From Pseudomonas gozinkensis (GTDB lineage Bacteria; Pseudomonadota; Gammaproteobacteria; Pseudomonadales; Pseudomonadaceae), in NCBI RefSeq assembly GCF_014863585.1, contig NZ_CP062253.1:5331001-5395000 (forward strand): a DNA stretch of 64,000 nucleotides, read 5' to 3'. This document shows, piece by piece, positions 9,637-18,621 of the stretch. The translations under genes were made by a program, and so were the position numbers. The notes beneath the pieces were generated by a model. The model was not told where the DNA came from. It saw nothing but the letters and a program-made list of their open reading frames with translations, and ran no database searches. Positions within the stretch are counted from its first letter, which is position 1, and each line of letters opens with the position of its first letter.

Positions 9637-11508
9637 TTAAATCCACAACTTCTTGAAGTCACGTCCGCCAAAGATCAGGTTGACCATTGCGCGGGTCACC
9701 ATGATGGCCGTGAACATCGAGGTAAAGATCCCGAGGGACATGGTTACTGCGAAGCCCTTCACCGGGCCGGTGCCCATGGCGAAGAGGATGCCGCCGACCA
9801 GCAAGGTGGTCAGGTTGGCGTCGAGAATCGCAGTGAATGCCCGGCCGAAGCCTTCGTTGATTGCACGCTGCACGGTCATGCCGGCGGCGATCTCTTCACG
9901 AATCCGCGAGAAGATCAGCACGTTGGCGTCGACCGCCATACCCATGGTCAACACGATACCGGCGATACCCGGCAGGGTCAGCGTGGCACCCAGCAGCGAC
10001 ATCAGCGCCAGCAGCAGCACCATGTTCACCGCCAGCGCGACGGTGGCGATGATGCCGAAGAAGCGATAGATGGCGATGATGAACAGCGAGACGAACAGCA
10101 TGCCCCACAGCGATGCATCGATACCCTTGGTGATGTTGTCCGCACCCAGGCTCGGGCCGATGGTGCGCTCTTCAGCGAAGTACATCGGAGCAGCCAGACC
10201 ACCGGCACGCAGCAGCAGCGCCAGCTCGGACGACTCGCCCTGGCCGTTCAGTCCGGTGATACGGAACTGCGCACCCAGCGGCGACTGAATGGTCGCCAGG
10301 CTGATGATTTTCTTCTCTTCCTTGAAAGTCTGCACCGCAACGTCTTTCTCGACGCCGTCGACCACTTGCTTGACGTAAGTCGTGACCGGGCGCTGTTCGA
10401 TGAAGATCACCGCCATGCTGCGACCGACGTTACTGCGGGTCGCGCGGTTCATCAGATCGCCACCGTGGCCATCCAGACGGATGTTCACTTCAGGCGTACC
10501 GTGCTGCGAATCGAAACCGGCCTTGGCGTCAGTCACCTGGTCACCGGTGATGATCAGGCCACGCTCGATCTGGGCAGGAGGACGCTTGCCTTCGCGGAAT
10601 TCGAAGGTTTCGGAAGTGGCTTTCGAAGCGCCCGGCTCTGCGGCCAGACGGAACTCCAGGTTGGCCGTCTTGCCGAGGATACGCTTGGCTTCGGCAGTGT
10701 CCTGCACGCCCGGCAGCTCAACCACGATACGGTTGGCGCCCTGACGCTGGACGATCGGTTCGGCAACACCCAGCTCGTTGACGCGGTTACGTACCGTGGT
10801 CAGGTTCTGCTTGATGGAGTATTCACGGATTTCCGCCAGCTTGGCCGGGGTCATCGCCAGACGCAGCACCGGTTGACCGTTGAGGTCGGCCGGAACAATG
10901 TCGAAATCGTTGAAATTCTTGCGGATCAGCGCGCGGGCCTGTTCGCGGGAATCAGCATCGCTGAAGCCCAGCTGAATGGCGCCATTGAGTTGCGGCAGGC
11001 TGCGATAGCGCAGTTTTTCTTTGCGCAACAGACTCTTGACGTCGCCCTCGTAGACTTTAAGGCGGGCGTCGAGGGCTTTGTCCATGTCCACTTCCAGCAG
11101 GAAGTGCACACCACCGGACAAGTCCAGACCCAGCTTCATCGGGTGCGCAGCCAGGTTGCGCAACCATTGCGGGGTGGTTTGTGCCAGGTTCAGCGCGACG
11201 ACGTAGTCATCACCCAATGCCTTGCGGACAACGTCCTTGGCCGGCAGCTGATCTTCAGCCTTGGTCAGACGGATCAGACCGCCCTTGCCGTTCGCAGCCA
11301 GGCTCGAAGCCTTGACGTTGATCCCGGACTCCTTGAGCGCGGTACTCACGCGATCCAGATCGGCCTGATTGACCTGCAGGGCCGTGCTGGCGCCGCTGAT
11401 CTGAATGGCCGGGTCATCGGGGTATAGATTCGGAGCGGAATAAATCAGACCGATCGCCAGCACCGCCAGGATCAGAATGTATTTCCACAGAGGATATTTG
11501 TTCAGCAT
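9637..11508 (-). CDS. secD: Protein translocase subunit SecD
   Basis: Large subunit of the SecDF accessory complex. 623 residues from the ATG at 11508, which is preceded by an in-frame GTG; family proteins start MLNKYPLWKY. The N-terminal transmembrane segment is followed by the periplasmic domain with LGLDLSGGVHFLLEVD near residue 118. The C-terminal six-helix core contains VALAVNMVLLLALMSLLGAT and MAVDANVLIFSRIREE, the conserved SecD motif. About 64 bp separate it from yajC, containing a GC-rich hairpin (GGGGCGCC...GCGCCCC). Confidence 0.97.
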   Translation of the reverse strand: MLNKYPLWKYILILAVLAIGLIYSAPNLYPDDPAIQISGASTALQVNQADLDRVSTALKESGINVKASSLAANGKGGLIRLTKAEDQLPAKDVVRKALGDDYVVALNLAQTTPQWLRNLAAHPMKLGLDLSGGVHFLLEVDMDKALDARLKVYEGDVKSLLRKEKLRYRSLPQLNGAIQLGFSDADSREQARALIRKNFNDFDIVPADLNGQPVLRLAMTPAKLAEIREYSIKQNLTTVRNRVNELGVAEPIVQRQGANRIVVELPGVQDTAEAKRILGKTANLEFRLAAEPGASKATSETFEFREGKRPPAQIERGLIITGDQVTDAKAGFDSQHGTPEVNIRLDGHGGDLMNRATRSNVGRSMAVIFIEQRPVTTYVKQVVDGVEKDVAVQTFKEEKKIISLATIQSPLGAQFRITGLNGQGESSELALLLRAGGLAAPMYFAEERTIGPSLGADNITKGIDASLWGMLFVSLFIIAIYRFFGIIATVALAVNMVLLLALMSLLGATLTLPGIAGIVLTMGMAVDANVLIFSRIREEIAAGMTVQRAINEGFGRAFTAILDANLTTLLVGGILFAMGTGPVKGFAVTMSLGIFTSMFTAIMVTRAMVNLIFGGRDFKKLWI

Positions 11509-11572
11509 CACGCCGCCCGTTATGAACGCGGGGCGCCTTGCGCGCCCCGTCGATTGAGTAGAAGTTGGAACC

Positions 11573-11908
11573 TTAGATCGCTTTCAGCGTGCCTTTTGGC
11601 AGCGTGGCGGCGATGGCGCCCTTCTGGAACTTCATTTCCACGGTGTCGGAAACTTCCAGAACCACGAAGTCATCGGCCACTTTGGTGATCTTGCCGGCGA
11701 TGCCGCCGGTGGTGACCACTTCGTCGCCCTTCTGCAGGCTGCTCAGCAGGTTCTTCTGCTCTTTGGCGCGCTTGGCCTGTGGACGCCAGATCATCAGGTA
11801 GAAGATGACCAGGAAGCCGACCAGGAAAATCCACTCGAAGCCGCCGCCCATAGGCGCCGCAGCCGGTGCAGCCGCGTCAGCCATGGCATTAGAGATAAAA
11901 AAGCTCAT
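11573..11908 (-). CDS. yajC: Sec translocon accessory subunit YajC
   Basis: Small single-span membrane protein of the SecDF-YajC complex. 111 residues with one transmembrane segment (FEWIFLVGFLVIFYLMIW) followed by RPQAKRAKEQKNLLSSLQKGDEV, the family signature, and a cytoplasmic beta domain. Lies between tgt and secD, the standard order. Confidence 0.96.
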   Translation of the reverse strand: MSFFISNAMADAAAPAAAPMGGGFEWIFLVGFLVIFYLMIWRPQAKRAKEQKNLLSSLQKGDEVVTTGGIAGKITKVADDFVVLEVSDTVEMKFQKGAIAATLPKGTLKAI

Positions 11909-11951
11909 TTAGCACTCCAGTTGCAAATGTTGAATCTTGGGGTCAGAAAAC

Positions 11952-14131
<2,180 letters not shown>

Positions 14132-14239
14132 GATGGGGTTCGTCTAGCAGGGCCGGAAAGTCTAGCGGAAATATCGAAAATTGACCATGAAACGTGATTG
14201 ACCAACGGTAGGCACCTCTCTATACTTCGCCGCCATTGA

Positions 14240-14324
14240 GCCCTGATGGCGGAATTGGTAGACGCGGCGGATTCAAAATCCGTTTTCGAAAGGAGTGGGA
14301 GTTCGAGTCTCCCTCGGGGCACCA
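14240..14324 (+). tRNA. tRNA-Leu (anticodon CAA)
   Basis: 85 bases including the encoded CCA. Acceptor GCCCTGA pairs with TCGGGGC allowing wobble. The anticodon arm GCGGA-TTCAAAA-TCCGT has anticodon CAA, reading UUG. A class II long variable arm and T-loop GTTCGAGTC are present. The 3' end doubles as the left attachment site of the integrated element. UUG is also readable by tRNA-Leu(UAA), so this gene may be a tolerated target. Confidence 0.95.
14304..14324 (+). repeat. attL (tRNA-Leu 3' end)
   Basis: CGAGTCTCCCTCGGG followed by GCACCA, forming the T-arm end, acceptor strand and CCA of the tRNA. It is repeated at 31020-31039 with one G missing. Confidence 0.9.
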
Positions 14325-14368
14325 CATAGCAGTATCTGAGAGTCTCTACCAGCCTCTCAGACCCAGAG

Positions 14369-14394
14369 AAACCGGCCACTTGGCCGGTTTTTTT
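14369..14394 (+). terminator. Terminator downstream of tRNA-Leu, inside the element
   Basis: AACCGGCCA-CTT-GGCCGGTT followed by a run of seven T. It lies on the element side of attL, so the element supplies its own terminator for the tRNA. A separate terminator beyond attR (31048-31077) is probably the original one. Confidence 0.85.
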
Positions 14395-14407
14395 GTGCCT
14401 GTCTGTT

Positions 14408-14483
14408 TATCCCTGTCTCCCCTTATCCGTTGTATCCCTGTATCCCTGCTTGTATCCTGAGAAAAATACCGAACTTTGGGATA
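14408..14483 (+). repeat. TATCCCT arm-type repeats, left end
   Basis: TATCCCT at 14408-14414, 14433-14439 and 14441-14447, near copies TATCCGT (14424-14430) and TATCCTG (14453-14459), and an inverted GGGATA at 14478-14483 just before the integrase start. Matching copies lie near the right end. Such repeats flanking att usually are integrase arm-binding sites, and here they could also allow integrase autoregulation. Confidence 0.65.
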
Positions 14484-14488
14484 CAAGG

Positions 14489-15730
14489 ATGAAGCGCGCA
14501 GACATCAAGCGCCGCCCTCTCGCTGATACGACACTTGCGGGATTGGAGTCGGAATTAAAGGAATACCGAGAGCTGGACGGAAACGGCCTCTACTTCAGGG
14601 TAAAACCTGATGGTGGTAAATCCTGGCAGCTCCGCTACAAACGTCCGGCGGGCAATTGGGCTTGGATGGGGCTGGGGGGTTACCCAGAAGTAAGCGGTGC
14701 GTTGGCACGGGACAAAGCTGCTGAACTTCGCAAGGTCGTGAGCAGCGGGGCCGATCCTCTCGAACAAAAACGCTCTGCCAAAGCGGCAATTGATGCTGCC
14801 AAGACTCGCACCTTCCGAGCGGCTGCTGAAGCTTGGCTCAAGGCCAAGGAAGAAAAGGGACTCGCGCCTTCCACCCTTAACAAAATCCGCACTTATCTCG
14901 ACAAAGACATACTCCCGGCGCTGGGAGATAAGCCCTTGGACGAAATCACTCGTACTGACTGTGCGGATCTCCAAGCATCACTTGAAGCCCGGGACGCACA
15001 CAACGTGGCGGAAAAGTGCCGCACGTGGATCAATCAGATATTCGGACGAGCCATCGGCTTAGGCCTCACGGAAAACGATCCTGGCAGTCGCCTCCGAGAT
15101 ATTGCAGCTCAAGCCCCAAAGACTCAGCAGCATCCTCATTTGCTGGAGCCAGAGTTGGCAGAGTTCCTCCAAGCACTCAAAAACACCCCCAGCAGGCTGA
15201 CGGCCCGAACTGCTGCATGGCTCTGCATCTGGACCGCGTCCAGACCGGGCATGGTTCGATTAGCTGAATGGAAAGAGTTTGACCTGGATAAAGAGATATG
15301 GACGACGCCTGCCGCCAAGATGAAGATGCGCCGAGACTTTGTGTGTCCACTCCCTAAGCAAGCGCTTTCCGCTCTCAAAGAACTTCATTGCCTCACAGGT
15401 CGTAGTCGCTGGCTGTTCCCTGGGGTGGGCGCTAAGAACCCAACGATTAGCGAAAACACCATCAACAAGGTCTTCGCGACAGTTGGTTACAAGGGTCGAT
15501 TGGTTGGTCATGGTACTCGTCACACCGCCAGCACTCTGCTCAGGGAACACGGCTGGCCGAAAGAGCACGTCGAAGCGCAGCTTGCTCACAAAGAAGAGGG
15601 AATATCGGGGGTCTACAACAAGGCTCAATACCTTGAGCATCGAGTAAAGATGATGCAGTGGTATGCAGATCACCTTGATGCGTTAGCAAGCGAAAAGGTA
15701 ATCAAGGGACAATTTGGAAAAGCGGTATGA
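14489..15730 (+). CDS. int: Tyrosine-type site-specific integrase (P4 family)
   Basis: 413 residues from the ATG at 14489; upstream in-frame sequence is repeat-rich attachment DNA. The N-terminus has the DUF4102-like arm-binding domain (LYFRVKPDGGKSWQLRYK, MGLGGYPEVSGALARDKAAE), then a SAM-like core-binding domain (TFRAAAEAWLKAKEEKGLAPS). The catalytic domain shows Arg in TASRPGMVRLAEW, HGTRHTASTLL (H-x-x-R), a later His in AQLAHKEE and the nucleophile Tyr in GVYNKAQYLEHR. It excises and integrates the element at tRNA-Leu. It lies 165 bp from the tRNA, as usual for this family. Confidence 0.95.
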   Translation: MKRADIKRRPLADTTLAGLESELKEYRELDGNGLYFRVKPDGGKSWQLRYKRPAGNWAWMGLGGYPEVSGALARDKAAELRKVVSSGADPLEQKRSAKAAIDAAKTRTFRAAAEAWLKAKEEKGLAPSTLNKIRTYLDKDILPALGDKPLDEITRTDCADLQASLEARDAHNVAEKCRTWINQIFGRAIGLGLTENDPGSRLRDIAAQAPKTQQHPHLLEPELAEFLQALKNTPSRLTARTAAWLCIWTASRPGMVRLAEWKEFDLDKEIWTTPAAKMKMRRDFVCPLPKQALSALKELHCLTGRSRWLFPGVGAKNPTISENTINKVFATVGYKGRLVGHGTRHTASTLLREHGWPKEHVEAQLAHKEEGISGVYNKAQYLEHRVKMMQWYADHLDALASEKVIKGQFGKAV

Positions 15731-15762
15731 ATGCACTTATCCATACCACCTTCAAAATCCGT

Positions 15763-15992
15763 GTTACAGGTGTAACTCGTGTAACGATGCCGGCCAAACG
15801 CCCGGATTCATTGACTTTCAATCCCGTTACACTCTTGCACGACCTTCCGTACATGCGATGTAACGCACGCCGTTCGTGTAACACCAGAATAAGCCCCTCG
15901 CATGCTGCGGGACAAATTTCTCCAAGCTGGGCCAGAGTGCAAATATCGCTGGAAACGCATCCAACTCGCAGGGCAAGGGATAGAGCGTTACA
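15763..15992. repeat. GTTACA iteron cluster, left (candidate replication or operator region)
   Basis: Seven exact GTTACA/TGTAAC hexamers in 230 bases: 15763, 15771, 15780, 15826, 15859, 15877 and 15987. Chance expectation is about 0.1. The block GGTGTAACTCGTGTAAC (15769-15785) recurs in perfect inverted orientation at 29347-29363. The region carries no convincing gene and lies just upstream of the gene at 16004. Confidence 0.7.
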
Positions 15993-16003
15993 CGTAGAGA
16001 ACC

Positions 16004-16849
16004 ATGGGCGTGATTGAAACTCATCCAATTTTGCACACGGCGCTAACCGCCGGCCTGCTTCAATATCTCTCCGGTCAACCGCTCTATGAGCTCTGCAAAG
16101 AACAGATCACTGATCTTTGCGAGCTAATCAATCAATGCTGCGTACGCATCCAGAACGGCGACATCAGCAGCGATATGAGCAGCATGTGCATACAGACAAC
16201 GATGCATGAAGAGGCCATTTTTCAGTACGCCTCAACCGACAAAAAAAATCGTCTTGCACATTGGGTTCGCCAATACAGCAGCTGCCCTTCAGCTTCGGAG
16301 CGCGATGCATATGCAGCCTACGTCATGGCCTGTGCAGTAAAAGCGCTAAGCGCATTAGCTGACTGGATGCGCTCTACGGAAGACGAGGCATGGTCACATG
16401 TTGCTGAACCTCCAACGGATTGTCCGTGGGATATTTATTGTCTCGTCGTAGAGGGACAGGTCGATCCCATTGAACGCATTCAGGCACTAGAACAATACGT
16501 GCTGTTTCTGGAGCCAATAACAACCCTACCCTGCTTGATCAGTGACGAACTGACCCCAATCGCTTACAGGGCAATCGAGAACGCTATCCGCACCAAGGGC
16601 GGCATCATCAGCGGAATGGAGCGTAACGAAGAAATCGGCGCACGGGATACAGCAATCATTAGGCAAGGTCGACACTACGTGTCTAGCGGAATGTCACGGC
16701 GAAACGTGACCACGGCGGTTCACGCCTGGCTGGAACGGGAGGTGTCCAAACCGCTCAAACAGCGCGCTGAGTGGGTGACAATGGAAACCGAAAAAGCGCT
16801 AACCCGCAAAAGCGTGGAGGGAATCCTCAAGCGCAATTTTGTTGTGTGA
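16004..16849 (+). CDS. Element protein of unknown function
   Basis: 281 residues, starting MGVIETHPILHTALTAGLLQ. I do not recognise a family. The protein is acidic and mostly helical in appearance, with several Cys early on (LINQCCVRIQNG), no transmembrane segment and no signal peptide. The C-terminal fifth (MSRRNVTTAVHAWLEREV, then KSVEGILKRNFVV) is basic and could be a DNA-binding helix pair. It lies between int and the AlpA-type gene, directly after the GTTACA iterons, which overlap its promoter region. It may therefore be a regulator or replication accessory, but this is inference. Confidence 0.7.
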   Translation: MGVIETHPILHTALTAGLLQYLSGQPLYELCKEQITDLCELINQCCVRIQNGDISSDMSSMCIQTTMHEEAIFQYASTDKKNRLAHWVRQYSSCPSASERDAYAAYVMACAVKALSALADWMRSTEDEAWSHVAEPPTDCPWDIYCLVVEGQVDPIERIQALEQYVLFLEPITTLPCLISDELTPIAYRAIENAIRTKGGIISGMERNEEIGARDTAIIRQGRHYVSSGMSRRNVTTAVHAWLEREVSKPLKQRAEWVTMETEKALTRKSVEGILKRNFVV

Positions 16850-16949
16850 CCGATATTTCAATGTCATTTCAAATGGAAGTGAACTGCTCACCGCCGACCA
16901 ATTTCTAGACCATTGCTCTCGTTGTCCAAATCAATCGAGAGCAATACCT

Positions 16950-17231
16950 ATGAACACCTCTGTTACCGATTTTCCCCGCAAGACTCCCGTCAACGCCACC
17001 TCACTTTTTGATGCCACTTCAACTTTGATCCGCATGCGGGAGGTGGAAGGCATTGTGGGGATGAAGCGTTCGACCATCTACAAACTGATGCAGCGCACCG
17101 ACTGCGGCTTTCCGCAGCCCGTCAAGCTGAGCAACAGCAACGCACGCGGCGCCCCTGTCGCCTGGGTCCTATCCGAAGTTCAAGCGTGGGCGCGCAGCCG
17201 CATCGAGGCACGCGATCAGGTGGCTGCATGA
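16950..17231 (+). CDS. AlpA-family transcriptional regulator / excisionase (Vis-like)
   Basis: 93 residues from the ATG at 16950. The helix-turn-helix MREVEGIVGMKRSTIYKLM (residues ~29-47) followed by FPQPVKLSNSN and WVLSEVQAWARSRIEARD is the AlpA/MerR-like fold. In P4 the related Vis protein acts both as excisionase and repressor. It overlaps the next gene by four bases (ATGA), suggesting coupling. The same family activates integrase genes in other islands. Confidence 0.88.
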   Translation: MNTSVTDFPRKTPVNATSLFDATSTLIRMREVEGIVGMKRSTIYKLMQRTDCGFPQPVKLSNSNARGAPVAWVLSEVQAWARSRIEARDQVAA

Positions 17232-17533
17232 GCCACAAGACTGCAAACAACGCTTTGATGCATCCCTTTTCCGTGTTGCGTCGGATCGGTTTCTCGACTC
17301 GCGTCATGCAGCGCCTTGAACGCTACCGCAGCCAGCAGGACAAGCAAGGTCGCGTTGTCAGCGTGCTCAGCTGGGCCGACGGCACCTGGTGCGCCCTCTC
17401 CCTTCACTGCGAAAAGACCGGGGCCGTGGTCGTCGACGAAGGCCAGCAGGTCGACGCCTACGAAGATGCCCGCTCCATGCTCAGCGGCGGATTCCTGCCC
17501 CTTCTCTCCCTGCGCTGGGAAGCCCATGCCTGA
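17228..17533 (+). CDS. Small element protein, unknown
   Basis: 101 residues beginning MSHKTANNALMHPFSVLRR. Not recognised. Basic N-terminal half (VMQRLERYRSQQDKQGRV), then a compact beta-rich second half (VLSWADGTWCALSLHCEKTGAVVVDEGQ). Coupled to the AlpA gene by ATGA overlap, so likely made together with it. No membrane or signal features. Followed at once by a GC-rich hairpin. Confidence 0.7.
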   Translation: MSHKTANNALMHPFSVLRRIGFSTRVMQRLERYRSQQDKQGRVVSVLSWADGTWCALSLHCEKTGAVVVDEGQQVDAYEDARSMLSGGFLPLLSLRWEAHA

Positions 17534-17539
17534 AACAAA

Positions 17540-17568
17540 AACGCCTCCGGGGGCGATCCGGAGGCGTT
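17540..17568 (+). terminator. Hairpin after the AlpA pair
   Basis: AACGCCTCCGG followed by a short loop and CCGGAGGCGTT. A strong stem without a T-run, so either a weak terminator or an mRNA-stabilising end. Confidence 0.5.
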
Positions 17569-17723
17569 GAGGTCAATCTACATGCACGAACAATTTATGC
17601 CGCACCTGAAAAAACCGCAAGCCATCAGCGCAGTTGCACTTTCGAAAAACGGACGTTACTCTCTGGCCATCGCTGCAAATTCAGCGATTGGGCTTGGCGG
17701 CCCAAACTGTACAAGGCGCAACA

Positions 17724-17755
17724 GCGCCCCCATTACGATTGCAGGCGCTTTTTTT
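17724..17755 (+). terminator. Terminator just upstream of the C4-like RNA
   Basis: GCGCC ... GGCGC stem (17724-17728 and 17744-17748) followed by seven T. It separates the AlpA unit from the C4-like leader. In P4-type immunity regions, terminators near the C4 RNA take part in premature termination of the replication operon. Confidence 0.55.
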
Positions 17756-17782
17756 GTGCCCGCTTTCCCGTGTTATGGCGGG

Positions 17783-17845
17783 TTGCGTAGGAGCACCCTC
17801 GGGTGCGCCGGTCTCCTTGTACGCCGGTCCGCCAATCCTGCGCAA
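17783..17845 (+). ncRNA. C4-like antisense RNA (P4/P1-type immunity RNA)
   Basis: Closing stem TTGCGTAGGA (17783-17792) with TCCTGCGCAA (17836-17845, one G-U), an inner hairpin GCACCC-TC-GGGTGC (17793-17806), and a second hairpin CCGG ... CCGG (17808-17827). The second loop holds CTCCTTGTAC (17813-17822), the perfect reverse complement of GTACAAGGAG (17891-17900), the ribosome-binding region of the gene at 17910. A second pairing CCGCCA (17829-17834) matches TGGCGG at 17865-17870 and 17878-17883. Overlapping frames read GCVGAPSGAPVSL, as in Ash/Icd-type readings over C4 loci. Confidence 0.7.
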
Positions 17846-17909
17846 TCCGTCACCCTAATCTGCTTGGCGGCAGACGGTGGCGGTTCCTCAGTACAAGGAG
17901 CCTTCACAA

Positions 17910-18071
17910 ATGCAACACGCCCTCAATCCGTCCAAAATTCGCGCCGCTGCACACCGTGCAATGGCTCTCGCCGCTTTACACGCCAACTCAAGCCTCGCTA
18001 CACGCCTCTCCCGCTACAACGCTCACATGGCCAAAGCCCGCGCGCTCGAAACCGCAGGCGGTGCCCAATGA
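17910..18071 (+). CDS. Small protein, first gene of the replication operon
   Basis: 53 residues starting MQHALNPSKIRAAAHRAMAL, Ala-rich, basic and helical. The AAGGAG ribosome-binding site (17895-17900) lies nine bases before the ATG and is the predicted target of the C4-like RNA. The stop overlaps the next ATG by four bases. Similar small leading genes precede replication proteins in Pseudomonas elements, but I assign no function. Its translation, or the control of its translation, probably sets expression of the whole coupled operon. Confidence 0.7.
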   Translation: MQHALNPSKIRAAAHRAMALAALHANSSLATRLSRYNAHMAKARALETAGGAQ

Positions 18072-18352
18072 ACAACGCCCTGAGTTTTGCCCTGCCCGAA
18101 GATCTGCTCTGCGTGAATCCGAGCGCAGAAGCCGGTGTGCCCATCGACGCCATCACCTGCGCGATTGACCGTGCTGACTCGGTGCTGACGCTGCTGGAGG
18201 ATCACTTCGAAAACGAATCCTCACGCCTCGCCAATCACGTCATCGCCGCCGTCCTCTGGGACGTGCGCGGCACCCTCGGGTTGATCAAAACGCTGGCCAT
18301 GCACGGTGACAACACTTCGGCCCCTGCGGTGCAGAAAGGCGGTGCGCTATGA
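18068..18352 (+). CDS. Small element protein, unknown
   Basis: 94 residues, MNNALSFALPEDLLCVNPS. Helical, acidic, with LLEDHFENESSRLANHVIAAVLWDVRGTLGLI in the second half. The ATG overlaps the preceding stop (ATGA) and its own stop overlaps the next start in the same way, so it is the second cistron of the coupled operon 17910-21536. Not recognised. A long open frame runs upstream of it in the same phase through the C4-like RNA, but I regard that as an Ash-type non-genic extension. Confidence 0.7.
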   Translation: MNNALSFALPEDLLCVNPSAEAGVPIDAITCAIDRADSVLTLLEDHFENESSRLANHVIAAVLWDVRGTLGLIKTLAMHGDNTSAPAVQKGGAL

Positions 18353-18621
18353 GCATTTCCACCACACCGGGCCACGCTACCTTTTCTCGCGTTAATGCCA
18401 CCGACCTGAAGCTATTTCGGGTGAATGCCGGAGTACCCGTTGAAGACGCGCTGGAGATGGTGTCGTTGCTGCAGCATCACGCGAACCAGCTCAGTTTCGA
18501 CGCGGCCATGAGTGACCACGGCGAGCGTTTCAGTTGGCCCGCCCTCTACCTTGGCGAGATGGCCAAAGCGCTGATCGACGACATCAACGACGCGCTGTTT
18601 CTGCCGAGGGCTGACACATGA
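18349..18621 (+). CDS. DUF3077-like small protein
   Basis: 90 residues. The segment LFRVNAGVPVEDALEMVSLLQHH (residues ~23-45) matches the pattern of the small Pseudomonas DUF3077 family (L-F-x-V-x-x-G-[IV]-P-x-E-D-A-L). The function of that family is unknown. It is coupled by ATGA overlaps on both sides between 18068 and the primase gene. Confidence 0.7.
   Translation: MSISTTPGHATFSRVNATDLKLFRVNAGVPVEDALEMVSLLQHHANQLSFDAAMSDHGERFSWPALYLGEMAKALIDDINDALFLPRADT

Noticed and set aside
15727..16017. 96-codon frame between int and the 281-aa gene
   Set aside because: Runs through the GTTACA iterons, overlaps the next gene and has no ribosome-binding site or protein-like composition.
17567..18067. 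N-terminal extension of the 18068 gene through the C4-like RNA
   Set aside because: Ash/Icd-like reading of a structured RNA region; the ATGA overlap at 18068 is the better start.
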